Part shown: in pieces, positions 5,690 to 13,737 of the stretch | Layout: each line of letters begins with the position of its first letter | How positions within the stretch are numbered: position 1 is the stretch's first letter | Made by a program: the position numbers and the translations under genes | Notes under the pieces: model-generated | Databases searched by the model: none | What the model saw: only the letters and a program-made list of their open reading frames with translations | Told to the model about the DNA's origin: nothing | DNA from: Acidobacteriota bacterium | GTDB lineage: Bacteria > Acidobacteriota > Terriglobia > Acidiferrales > UBA7541 | DNA length: 17,502 bases | Reading direction: 5' to 3' | Assembly (NCBI GenBank): GCA_003131985.1 | Contig: PKWH01000153.1 | Coordinates: 1 to 17,502, forward strand

Positions 5690-7891
5690 ATGGTTGGCCA
5701 GACATTTTCCCACTACCGAATACTCGAAAAGCTGGGCGGTGGTGGCATGGGCGTGGTGTACCGCGGCGAAGATACGAGGTTGGGCCGCAGCGTTGCCCTG
5801 AAATTCTTGCCGGAAGATTCCTCCAAGGACCGGCAGGCACTCGAACGATTCCAGCGTGAAGCACGGGCGGCTTCGGCGCTGAACCACCCCCACATCTGCA
5901 CTATCTACGATATTGATGAGCGCGAAGGCCGCCCATTTATCGTCATGGAGTATCTAGAGGGCCAAACGTTGAAGCATCGCATCGAAGGCCGGCCCATGGA
6001 AATCGAGGAGATTCTCGAACTCGGCATCCAGATTGCGGACGCGCTGGCCACCGCGCATGCGAAGGGCATCGTGCACCGTGACATAAAGCCGGCAAACATC
6101 TTCATCGCGCAAAGCGGCAGTGCCAAGGTTCTCGATTTCGGGTTGGCGAAAATGGCGTCTAGACGGCAGCGGGTCGGCGAAACCGTCGCAGTTTTCGCAG
6201 AGGATACGGCGGGCGCAGCTCCCGAATACCTAACCAGCCCGGGCACGGCCATGGGCACCGTGGCGTATATGTCCCCCGAACAAGCACGCGGCGAGGACGT
6301 GGACGCGCGCAGCGATCTGTTCTCCTTCGGCGTGGTGCTGTACGAAATGGGAACCGGACGCCTGCCGTTTTCAGGCAGCACTTCGGCCGTCATCTTCGAC
6401 GCGATTCTCAATCGCGCGCCCATCTCACCGGTGCGCCTGAATCCGAAAATCCCAGTCGAACTGGAGAGGATCGTAAATAAATTATTGGAGAAGGCCCCGG
6501 AGCAGCGGTACTCCAACGCGGAAAAGTTGCGCACCGACCTTCAGCAGTTGAAGCGCGATTCCGGCTCAGGCCGAATCGCAGCGGCTGCGGCAACAGCAGC
6601 GGCGGCTGTCGAAAAATCAGTCGCTGTGCTTTATTTTGAAAATTTGAGCGGGGCCAAGGATGACGAGTACTTCCGCGATGGCATGACAGAGGACATCATC
6701 ACGGAGTTGTCAAAAATCAGTAAGCTTCGAGTTTTCCCGCGCGCTGAAATGCTCGTGTACAGGGACAAGCCGATCACGGCGCCTCAAGTCGGCCAGGAGC
6801 TCAACGCCGCCTACGTATTGGGCGGTAGCCTGCGCCGGGCCAAAAACCGCTTGCGAATTACGGCACAGCTGGTGGAGACGCGAACGCGGCACTCGGTTTG
6901 GGCAGAACGCTACGACCGCGAAATGGAAGACGTATTCGCGATCCAGGACGAAATTGCGCAGAGCATTGCCGGCGCTTTGAAAGTGATGTTGACCGCCAGC
7001 GAAAAAGAAGCCATCGCCAAGCCGCCGACGGCGGACGTCAAGGCTTACGACTACTACTTGCGCGGGCGGCAATTCTTCTATCAGTTTCGGCGCCGAGGCT
7101 ACGACTTTGCCCGGCAGATGTTTACTCGCGCTATCGAGATCGACCCTGGCTATGCGCGCGCCTACGCCGGCGTCGCCGACTGCCATTCCTATCTGTACAT
7201 GTACTGGGAGGCCAGCGAAACAAATCTGCAGGCGGCGGACGATGCCAGCCGCAAGGCTTTGCTCCTTGACCCGGGGTTAGCTGAGGCGCACGTGTCGCGG
7301 GGACTTGCAATTTCACTGAGCAAGCGCTACGACGAGGCTGAGCTCGAATTCCAGACCGCCATTCGCCTGGATTCCCGGCTCTTCGAGGCTTATTACTTCT
7401 ACGCGCGGGCGTGCTTTCAGCAGGGGAAGCTGAAAGAGGCGGCACGTCAGTTCGAACAGGCCTGTGACGTGAAGCCTGAGGACTACCAGTCTCCGCTGAT
7501 GCTGGCTATGGTCTATATAGGGCTGGACCGCAAGCAGGACGCGGAGGAATCGTACCGGCGTGGTTGGCAGCGGGCAGAGAAGCATCTGGAACTTCACCCC
7601 GATGACGCACGCGCGCTCTATTTGGGCGCCAATGCGCTGTGTCAATTAGGCGAGCGAGCTCGAAGCTTGGATTGGGCCCAACGCGCTTTGGCCATCGACC
7701 CCGAGGACTGCGGAATTCTTTACAACATCGCCTGCGTCTATGCGCTGCAAGGAAAGCCCGACGAGGCGATCGATTGTTTGCATAAGGCCATGACGCACGC
7801 TTTCTGGTACAGACGGTGGGCCCAACATGACCCCGACCTGAACTCCCTGCGCGACCATCCGCGTTTTCAAGCTCTCATGGCTCAGTCCTAA
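5690..7891 (+). CDS. Soluble Ser/Thr protein kinase fused to a TolB-like domain and TPR repeats
   Basis: The 733-residue product starts with a PknB-type kinase domain (about 8-290). It has the glycine loop LGGGGMGVVY (15-24), ATP lysine Lys38 in VALKF, the catalytic loop HRDIKPAN (129-136, Asp131), DFG at 149-151, and SPE (195-197) in place of APE. All residues needed for activity are present. An alanine-rich linker (about 296-306) follows, then a TolB/adenylate-cyclase-associated type domain (about 310-430; VAVLYFENLSG, EYFRDGMTEDIITEL, YVLGGSLRR, HSVWAERYDRE), and about six TPR-like repeats to residue 705. The tail HDPDLNSLRDHPRFQ is a signature of this architecture. Unlike most PknB-type kinases I see no membrane segment, so it should be cytoplasmic. 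The TPR part probably binds partner proteins. It is convergent, 36 bases apart, with the winged-helix gene that carries the same C-terminal module. Domain calls are firm; signal and targets are unknown. Confidence 0.92.
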   Translation: MVGQTFSHYRILEKLGGGGMGVVYRGEDTRLGRSVALKFLPEDSSKDRQALERFQREARAASALNHPHICTIYDIDEREGRPFIVMEYLEGQTLKHRIEGRPMEIEEILELGIQIADALATAHAKGIVHRDIKPANIFIAQSGSAKVLDFGLAKMASRRQRVGETVAVFAEDTAGAAPEYLTSPGTAMGTVAYMSPEQARGEDVDARSDLFSFGVVLYEMGTGRLPFSGSTSAVIFDAILNRAPISPVRLNPKIPVELERIVNKLLEKAPEQRYSNAEKLRTDLQQLKRDSGSGRIAAAAATAAAAVEKSVAVLYFENLSGAKDDEYFRDGMTEDIITELSKISKLRVFPRAEMLVYRDKPITAPQVGQELNAAYVLGGSLRRAKNRLRITAQLVETRTRHSVWAERYDREMEDVFAIQDEIAQSIAGALKVMLTASEKEAIAKPPTADVKAYDYYLRGRQFFYQFRRRGYDFARQMFTRAIEIDPGYARAYAGVADCHSYLYMYWEASETNLQAADDASRKALLLDPGLAEAHVSRGLAISLSKRYDEAELEFQTAIRLDSRLFEAYYFYARACFQQGKLKEAARQFEQACDVKPEDYQSPLMLAMVYIGLDRKQDAEESYRRGWQRAEKHLELHPDDARALYLGANALCQLGERARSLDWAQRALAIDPEDCGILYNIACVYALQGKPDEAIDCLHKAMTHAFWYRRWAQHDPDLNSLRDHPRFQALMAQS

Positions 7892-7927
7892 CGCCGCTCT
7901 CGTCTAGTCGTAGCCAAGAAAATAAGT

Positions 7928-9862
7928 CTATTGCGCTAATCCCATACCGCGCAGAAGCTGCTGAAACCGAGGATCGCTGCGCAGCGGATCAAAGGTTGGA
8001 TCGACGCGAAGAGCGGTAGTGATGGTGCGCTCGGTGTACGACTTTTGCAGCCACGTGATGGCTTTCTCGTTATCGCCAATGCCGAGATAAGCCACAGCGA
8101 TCGAGTATGCATAACTTTTCTCACCCGGCGTCAATTGCAGGTCTCGAAGCGCCTGCCTGGCCTCCACCTGCTGCCCCGCACGGCCCGACACGTACGCCAG
8201 CAGCATCGACTGCGGGCCATCGCCGAGACGACGCCAATTCTGTATATCTGCCAGCGCCTCCGCATACATGCCTTTTTCTACATACGCATATGCCACCATG
8301 TGTGCCCGCGGAAAAAGCGGCTCCCTGTCCAGGACGGAGCGAAACTGTTCGATAGCGCGGTCATATTGGCGAGAGAAGTAAAGAATTGCTGCGTAGTCCG
8401 ATCCAATTATTAAGGAGAGGGGATCGAGCTGGCGCGCGCGTTCGATCTCGACGAACGCTTCGTCGAAACGGCCTTGCAGGGCCAACGACTCGGCGTACCA
8501 CTGATGCGCCGTGGGATAGTTGGGGTTCAGTTCGATGGCGCGCCGGTATTCCTTTTCAACGGTGGGCCAATCCCAATCGTAATCTTGTGCAATTACGGCG
8601 AGAGAGACATGGGCTTCGGCCAAAGTATCGTCAAGCTCCACGGCACGCAGCGCTGCCACGCGCGCTTTGGGCATGAACTCTTTGGGCGGAACGTCGCTAT
8701 AGCCGGCCATCAGCACGTAAGAATCCGCCAGACCGGTATACGCTTGTGCATAATTAGGATCTTTTTCTGTGGCCTGCTGAAAATATTCGATGGCTCGCTC
8801 AAAATCCGGAGCAGTTCTTTTGTTCCAGAAGTATAGCCCTCTTAGGTAGAGGTCATAAGCTTCGTACGAATTGGGAGAGAGAGAAACCTGATAACGAGCG
8901 GAGTCGATATGATTCGCATTGCCGAGAGTGAGCTGGATGCCTCCTGCAATCTCTCGGGCGATCTCGCCTTCTAGGGCCAAGAGGTTGTTTAGCTCGCGAT
9001 CGTATTGACGCGCCCAGACGTGGCTTTGGTCTTTAACTTGAATTAGCTGAGCTGAGATGCGGACTTTGTCCGCATCGCGGCGGACGCTGCCTTCCAGCAC
9101 GTACTGAACTCCCAGCTCGCGGCCAATCTGATCCAATTGCTCTGGGCTGTTCTTGTAGTGCATCACGGAAGTGCGCGCGATCACTCCCAGGTGCTGCGGA
9201 TCGAGACGCCCGAGTTGCGCGATCATTTCTTCGGTAAGTCCGTCGCTGAAGTACTCCTGCGAGGGATCTCCGGTGAGATTCTCGAAGGGAAGAACTGCCA
9301 GCATCGTGCGGCCGCCGGATTGTTGGACCGTCGACCGGTAGCGCGACCACTGAAAATAGCCAACCAATACTGCAGCAATCAGGGCGATCGAAATTCCAGC
9401 TAACAGCGGCCATCGTCTCACGACGAATGGCTGCGGGATGCGGTCGTGAGGGGTTTTCTCGCTAACCAGAGTTTCCGCGGCTGGGTTTTGCCCCGGTACG
9501 TTCGTTTCATTCGACGGCGCGGGCTCCTCGGCCTGCGCCTCAACAGGGACGATGATCCGGTAGCCAAGCTTTGGCAGGGTTTCTATGTAGCGCGGCTCGC
9601 TCGCAGAATCGCTGAGCACCCCGCGCAAGACCTTGATCGACGTGTTCAGCCCCTGTTCGAAGTCCACAAAAGTTTCCGCAGGCCACAGCAGGTCGTGTAG
9701 TTCATCTCGAGAAACTACGTCACCTGCCCGCTCAACCAATATCTTCAGGACCTGGAACGGCTGTGGGCGCAACTTAAGCTTGGTGCCCTGTTTGTAGAGT
9801 TCCCGTGTCCTGGTCCGCAGTTCATAGGGACCAAAACGATACTTGTTAGCCGGTATAGGCAT
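7928..9862 (-). CDS. OmpR-type winged-helix regulator with TM segment, TolB-like domain and TPR repeats (CadC-like)
   Basis: From the ATG at 9862 the protein is 644 residues; a TTG at 9877 would add five. Residues about 7-106 are a Trans_reg_C (OmpR/PhoB) winged helix: YRFGPYELRTRTRELYKQG, RPQPFQVLKILVERAGDVVS, then LLWP, FEQGLNTSIKVLR and RYIETLPKLGYRI, all usual for the fold. After a polar linker comes one membrane helix (about 152-171, PLLAGISIALIAAVLVGYF). Then follow a TolB-like domain (about 187-310; LAVLPFENLTGDPSQEYF, GLTEEMIAQL, YVLEGSVRR, SHVWARQYDRE) and TPR repeats to the end (DPTFDPLRSDPRFQQLL). The layout is that of CadC-like one-component regulators: DNA binding in the cytoplasm, TPR sensor outside the inner membrane. 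It is divergent from the cytochrome gene (250 bases between start codons) and convergent with the kinase. The cytochrome gene is a possible target; no operator was recognised. Confidence 0.9.
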   Translation of the reverse strand: MPIPANKYRFGPYELRTRTRELYKQGTKLKLRPQPFQVLKILVERAGDVVSRDELHDLLWPAETFVDFEQGLNTSIKVLRGVLSDSASEPRYIETLPKLGYRIIVPVEAQAEEPAPSNETNVPGQNPAAETLVSEKTPHDRIPQPFVVRRWPLLAGISIALIAAVLVGYFQWSRYRSTVQQSGGRTMLAVLPFENLTGDPSQEYFSDGLTEEMIAQLGRLDPQHLGVIARTSVMHYKNSPEQLDQIGRELGVQYVLEGSVRRDADKVRISAQLIQVKDQSHVWARQYDRELNNLLALEGEIAREIAGGIQLTLGNANHIDSARYQVSLSPNSYEAYDLYLRGLYFWNKRTAPDFERAIEYFQQATEKDPNYAQAYTGLADSYVLMAGYSDVPPKEFMPKARVAALRAVELDDTLAEAHVSLAVIAQDYDWDWPTVEKEYRRAIELNPNYPTAHQWYAESLALQGRFDEAFVEIERARQLDPLSLIIGSDYAAILYFSRQYDRAIEQFRSVLDREPLFPRAHMVAYAYVEKGMYAEALADIQNWRRLGDGPQSMLLAYVSGRAGQQVEARQALRDLQLTPGEKSYAYSIAVAYLGIGDNEKAITWLQKSYTERTITTALRVDPTFDPLRSDPRFQQLLRGMGLAQ

Positions 9863-10101
9863 AAGGACACTTCGCAAACTTCATTGTATTCTGACCAAGA
9901 TTGTTCGCGTCAGCAATATAAATTTAGTGTACTGAGTCACTTAGACATACAGATCGATACTATCTTATTGTCAGCCGCCATCCATTGACCTTGCAGCGGA
10001 TATTTGAGATTCAGGTCCCAGCCCAGTCGGCATTCGCAGCCACATGTCTGCCAAGCTTGGGCAGCATGCCGAGAATCGGCAATCCTACGTTCAAACACAA
10101 A

Positions 10102-10109
10102 AGAGGTGG
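10102..10109 (+). promoter_or_regulatory. Ribosome binding site that sets the cytochrome start
   Basis: AGAGGTGG lies 3 bases before the ATG at 10113 (about 5-7 bases from its core). The frame is open further upstream to an ATG at 10044, but that start has no Shine-Dalgarno and would place 23 extra polar residues in front of the signal peptide. The region from 9863 to 10101 between the divergent genes is AT-rich in its middle; it holds a TTGACC at 9985-9990 but no convincing -10 box. Confidence 0.65.
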
Positions 10110-10112
10110 ACT

Positions 10113-11651
10113 ATGCGGATGAAGATGATTTTGCAGTCTTGGACGGCAAGCCGAGGCAAGAAATTGGCGCTCGCGGTGGTGGCGCTGGGATTGGCGACTG
10201 CAGTGTCCGCAGCTGTGATTCCGCAACTGTTCGCGTTCTTCGACCCAACTGGCGTGATCGCGACCTATAACTTGAATGGGCCGCTCGACCACAGCAATCC
10301 GTTCTTTCAGAGTTTGGGTACCAACGGCAGGTCCTGCAGCACGTGCCACATCGCAAGCAATGCCATGGGACTTAGTACCCAGAACATACAGGAGCGGTTT
10401 TTTTCGACGCGTGGACAGGACCCGCTTTTCGCCGCGATTGACGGAGCAAATTGCCCCAACGGGTCGTCGGGGAATCCGGCGGACCATAGCCTGCTGCTCG
10501 GGCACGGCTTGATTCGAATCCCACTTACGGTGCCGACACCGAACCCCGTCCAATTCCAAATCGTGGCCACACACGATCCCTACGGTTGCGCACTCGTAAC
10601 CGATCCAACATCTGGAGAACAGACTGCATCCGTCTTCCGCCGTCCGCTGCCAACTACGAATCTAAAATTCCTGAGCACGATCATGTTCGACGGTCGCGAG
10701 ACGATTTTGCCCTTGAACGATCGGACGACGGATCCCGCGAACCTCTTCAGTGATCTCATGCATCAGGCCGTGGACGCGACAACGACGCACGCACAGGGTT
10801 TGCCGCCGACTACAGCGCAACAAACAGCGATCGTGAATTTCGAGCTCGGACTTTTCAGCGCTCAAGTTTTCGATAACCAGGCCGGCTTTCTGGTAACAAA
10901 CGTGGCGCAGGGCGGCCCGGTAAATCTTTCGCAGGCAGCGTACTACCCTGGTATCAACGATACGTTGGGACAGGATCCTAACCACATCCCGTTCAATCCG
11001 ACCGTGTTCACGCTATTCGCCGGCTTTGCAAATCCGACCGATTCACGGGACCCATTTGCCAGGGCTCTGGCAGCAGCGCAAAAAAACATCGCTGCGGGCG
11101 AGGCCATATTCAACACCCATACGTTCAGCATATCGAATGTCCGCGGGTTGAACGACAACGCCGCGCTTGCCACCGCGTTGGGCACAACGCTGCCGATCGC
11201 TTCCTTCGAGGGTACCTGCACGACGTGCCACGACGCGCCAAACGTGGGCGACCACTCGCTGCCTTTGCCGCTGGATATCGGCACGGGCCATGACCCTGCC
11301 ACCGAAACCGATCCGCAAATCGCAAGCGCGCTTGCGCAACTCGACTTTCCCGATCTTCCGGTTTATCAGATCACGGGCTGCTCGAATCCATTCGCCACTG
11401 CGCAAACCGCAGGAGAACCGTATGTCGTCAACACCACCGATCCCGGTAAAGGCTTGATTACGGGTGCGTGCAGCGACGTGAATCGGATCAAAGGGCCGAT
11501 CCTGCGTGGACTCGCCTCCCGCGCTCCGTATTTCCACAATGGAGCGGCGCAGAACCTGGACCAGCTCGTGAATTTTTATAACCAGCGGTTCCAGATGAAC
11601 CTGAGCGACGAAGAGAAAAAACAGCTAATCGCTTTCCTGAATTCGCTCTAG
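10113..11651 (+). CDS. Exported di-heme cytochrome c peroxidase-like protein
   Basis: From the ATG at 10113 the product is 512 residues. It begins with basic residues and a hydrophobic stretch (about 18-36, LALAVVALGLATAVSAAV), a signal peptide or N-terminal anchor, so it acts outside the cytoplasm. Two CxxCH heme c sites are present, CSTCH with His79 and CTTCH with His373. The C-terminal IKGPILRGLASRAPYFHNG plus LDQLVNFYNQRF (about 458-494) and MFDGRE (about 191-196) are signatures of the bacterial di-heme cytochrome c peroxidase/MauG superfamily. Members reduce H2O2 or oxidise protein or small substrates. The two hemes are about 294 residues apart, roughly twice the spacing of classical CcpA, because of a large inserted region. 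No partner electron donor is encoded nearby. It is divergent from the winged-helix regulator. Superfamily call is good; the reaction is not known. Confidence 0.85.
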   Translation: MRMKMILQSWTASRGKKLALAVVALGLATAVSAAVIPQLFAFFDPTGVIATYNLNGPLDHSNPFFQSLGTNGRSCSTCHIASNAMGLSTQNIQERFFSTRGQDPLFAAIDGANCPNGSSGNPADHSLLLGHGLIRIPLTVPTPNPVQFQIVATHDPYGCALVTDPTSGEQTASVFRRPLPTTNLKFLSTIMFDGRETILPLNDRTTDPANLFSDLMHQAVDATTTHAQGLPPTTAQQTAIVNFELGLFSAQVFDNQAGFLVTNVAQGGPVNLSQAAYYPGINDTLGQDPNHIPFNPTVFTLFAGFANPTDSRDPFARALAAAQKNIAAGEAIFNTHTFSISNVRGLNDNAALATALGTTLPIASFEGTCTTCHDAPNVGDHSLPLPLDIGTGHDPATETDPQIASALAQLDFPDLPVYQITGCSNPFATAQTAGEPYVVNTTDPGKGLITGACSDVNRIKGPILRGLASRAPYFHNGAAQNLDQLVNFYNQRFQMNLSDEEKKQLIAFLNSL

Positions 11652-11799
11652 CGAGGATCCCGACACTGAAATTGCAGACTCGGCAGGCCAGCGGGTACTC
11701 TTGTAGGCGACGGGGTTCTTGCGTTTGCAATTCTTCCGGTTAACTGCTGACGGGTCATTCGACTCAGACTCCCGTTAATCGTCCGAGATCAGGGAAACG

Positions 11800-12297
11800 C
11801 TAACTCACTTGGTAGCGAAGCGGGAGCACGTCATCGCGGCGAAGCGCGAAGTCGTCGAATGTCGCGGCGTAGCCGTGCCAGCCGGGCGTATCCAATTCTT
11901 CCGCACGAACGATGTGAGCGGCGGTACACATTTGCACTCGTCCCTGTCCCAGCGGACGCTCGACCAACGCAACTTCCAGCTCGATCGCGGTTCCCGGTTC
12001 GAACTTACGCGGTGCCAGGAAATAGACGCCACTTGAGCTGATGTTCCGCGTTACGAGCGTGACCGGAGTAGGTTCGGCCACTTCGCCGACTCGAATCAAG
12101 CGAAGCGGCAGCGAAAGTGAAGCGCGAGGATTGCAGCGGCGCTCGGTGGCGACGCCAATGGCGTGCGTGGGAATACGAGCAAAACGAAGCGGCCCCGGTT
12201 TGGCTACGGCAGATACCGACTTCGTTGAATCCTGAACTTTTACTACACGCAGCGGCGATACTACTGCCTGTCTGTTCCGTTGCGGAGCAGCCCCCAT
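11800..12297 (-). CDS. PilZ-domain protein (putative c-di-GMP receptor)
   Basis: PilZ domains bind cyclic di-GMP and control motility, polysaccharide or secretion. From the ATG at 12297 (165 residues) the domain spans about 50-150: the RxxxR motif is Arg54-Cys-Asn-Pro-Arg58 in ERRCNPRASLSLPL, and the second motif NxSxxG is Asn85-Ile-Ser-Ser-Ser-Gly90 in TRNISSSGVYF. Both c-di-GMP-binding motifs are therefore present, with Asn instead of Asp as often seen. The segment ending WHGYAATFDDFAL closes the barrel. I choose 12297 because of a very strong GGGGGAG Shine-Dalgarno five bases upstream. The frame also stays open to an ATG at 12453 (217 residues), whose start has no Shine-Dalgarno and whose extra 52 residues look non-domain. 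The first 45 residues are a proline/valine-rich tail. It is divergent from ada and convergent with the cytochrome gene, 148 bases away; I see no clear terminator there. Confidence 0.8.
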   Translation of the reverse strand: MGAAPQRNRQAVVSPLRVVKVQDSTKSVSAVAKPGPLRFARIPTHAIGVATERRCNPRASLSLPLRLIRVGEVAEPTPVTLVTRNISSSGVYFLAPRKFEPGTAIELEVALVERPLGQGRVQMCTAAHIVRAEELDTPGWHGYAATFDDFALRRDDVLPLRYQVS

Positions 12298-12302
12298 AGC
12301 TT

Positions 12303-12309
12303 CTCCCCC
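12303..12309 (-). promoter_or_regulatory. Shine-Dalgarno supporting the internal PilZ start
   Basis: The complement of 12303-12309 reads GGGGGAG, five bases before the ATG at 12297. This is a far better site than anything near the ATG at 12453, and it favours the shorter PilZ protein. Confidence 0.6.
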
Positions 12310-12477
12310 AAGTATTGCCTGACCCCACCCCTGTGGAATCCGAATATGCGCGTGGTCCGGTGCAACGTCAACAGTAGCACAGGCGAAGGTGCCGTATGAT
12401 GTAACCCTCAGGAGGCAAGGCGCTTGAGGCCTTCCCGAAGTCTGTTTCCCCATTAAGGCGAAAGCCGAAACCAGTTT

Positions 12478-12520
12478 GAGCGCGAAAAACGGATAGCGAT
12501 TCCTTTCGGGATTCTATAAT
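12478..12520 (+). promoter_or_regulatory. ada promoter with a possible Ada-box-like element
   Basis: A perfect -10 TATAAT lies at 12515-12520. The -35 position with a 17-base spacer (12492-12497) reads GATAGC, which is very poor and suggests activator-dependent transcription. Just upstream, 12478-12485 reads GAGCGCGA, resembling the AAAGCGCA core to which methylated Ada binds in E. coli, where the box also abuts the -35. The match is short and may be chance. Initiation near 12527 would give a leader of about 18-30 bases. Confidence 0.4.
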
Positions 12521-12544
12521 TTCGACTTGTAACTTGAAGACAGG

Positions 12545-13708
12545 GTGATTCAAGAGATGTCGCGCAATTCTAATAAAACGCAAAGACGTGACCGACGGCC
12601 TCCAGCCGAGGCACTGTGGCACGCCGTGCAGTCACGCGACCGGGCGTCGGACGGCGCTTTTGTTTATGCCGTCCGCTCGACGGGTATCTATTGCCGGCCG
12701 TCATGTCCCTCTCGCAAACCCCGCCGCGAGCAAGTGGTCTTTTTCCCGATTCCGGAAGCCGCTGAGCAACAGGGCTTTCGAGCGTGCCAACGCTGCAGGC
12801 CGCGCGCCATAAATCTACGCGATCCGCGAACGGCATCCGTGGCGAGTGTTTGCCGCGAAATTGACACTCGAATCCGGGCGGAGGAAGCCGGAGATAACGA
12901 AGCTCGTTTGACTCTCTCAAGCCTGAGTAAAGCCGTCGGAATGGCTCCGAACCAACTTGAGCGCGCGTTCCGCCGCGTGATGGGTATCACACCGCGGCAA
13001 TATGCCGACGCGCAGCGGATGCGCCGCCTAAAATCCAATTTGCAAAAAGGAGACGATGTGACTACCGCACTTTACGACGCAGGATTTGGTTCAAGCAGGG
13101 GCTTGTATGAGCGCGCTCCTTCGCAACTTGGCATGACGCCTGGAACGTATCGGCAGGGAGGTGCAGGAATGCAGATTCACTACACGATTGTCGATTCTCC
13201 GCTGGGGCGTCTGCTGGTGGCTGCGACCGACCGCGGAATCAGCGCGCTCTACCTCGGAGAAAAGGATGCTCCATTGAAGGCCGCCCTGCAAAAGGAATAT
13301 CCGCGCGCGGAAATCGACAGCGATAGCAGCGGATCGAAAAATCTTGGAGGATGGGTGAGCAAAGTCCTGGCGCATCTGCGAGGCAAAGAGCCGCACCTCG
13401 ATTTGCCAACCGATGTGCAAGCGACTGCGTTTCGGCGGCGCGTCTGGGAGGAGTTGAAGCGAATTCCCTACGGCGCGACTCGGACCTATAGCGAAGTTGC
13501 GCGAGCGATTGGGCGTCCTGCGGCAATCCGAGCGGTGGCACGGGCTTGTGCGACCAACCCCGTTTCAGTGGTCGTGCCCTGCCATCGTGTCGTGCGTGCG
13601 GACGGAAAGCTGGCTGGATACCGCTGGGGCCTCGACCGCAAGCGCGCGCTGCTCGAACACGAATCGGCGGCCCGGAACGTGGAGAAAGTCAGAACTGCGA
13701 AGGCTTGA
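12545..13708 (+). CDS. ada: Ada: bifunctional DNA repair methyltransferase and transcriptional regulator
   Basis: Ada removes methyl groups from methyl-phosphotriesters and from O6-methylguanine, and then activates the adaptive response to alkylation. From the GTG at 12545 it is 387 residues (383 from the ATG at 12557). The N-terminal zinc domain has all four cysteines: Cys50 and Cys54 in TGIYCRPSCPSRKP, and Cys81 and Cys84 in RACQRCRP; Cys50 corresponds to the phosphotriester acceptor Cys38 of E. coli. An AraC-type helix-turn-helix follows (about 120-205, LSSLSKAVGMAPNQLERAF, ITPRQYADAQRMRRL, AGFGSSRGLYE). The O6-alkylguanine transferase domain is about 210-375, with YGATRTYSEVARAIGRP and the active-site PCHRVV, acceptor Cys346. 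The overall order and length match E. coli Ada (354). The promoter has a perfect -10, a poor -35 and an Ada-box-like site, consistent with self-activation. Neighbours give no other alkylation-repair gene. Confidence 0.93.
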   Translation: MIQEMSRNSNKTQRRDRRPPAEALWHAVQSRDRASDGAFVYAVRSTGIYCRPSCPSRKPRREQVVFFPIPEAAEQQGFRACQRCRPRAINLRDPRTASVASVCREIDTRIRAEEAGDNEARLTLSSLSKAVGMAPNQLERAFRRVMGITPRQYADAQRMRRLKSNLQKGDDVTTALYDAGFGSSRGLYERAPSQLGMTPGTYRQGGAGMQIHYTIVDSPLGRLLVAATDRGISALYLGEKDAPLKAALQKEYPRAEIDSDSSGSKNLGGWVSKVLAHLRGKEPHLDLPTDVQATAFRRRVWEELKRIPYGATRTYSEVARAIGRPAAIRAVARACATNPVSVVVPCHRVVRADGKLAGYRWGLDRKRALLEHESAARNVEKVRTAKA

Positions 13709-13737
13709 GCGAACGTGCGTCACTTCTAACTGCGAAA

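Noticed and set aside
5905..6534. A 209-codon minus-strand open frame inside the kinase gene
   Set aside because: It lies opposite the kinase domain with all catalytic motifs on the plus strand; a typical shadow frame in GC-rich DNA.
10044..10112. Earlier ATG for the cytochrome gene
   Set aside because: No Shine-Dalgarno, and it would put 23 polar residues before the signal peptide; the ATG at 10113 has AGAGGTGG upstream.
11652..11799. Terminator between the convergent cytochrome and PilZ genes (ACGGG/CCCGT pairing around 11749-11775)
   Set aside because: The stem is only about 5 bp with a long loop and no T-run on either strand.
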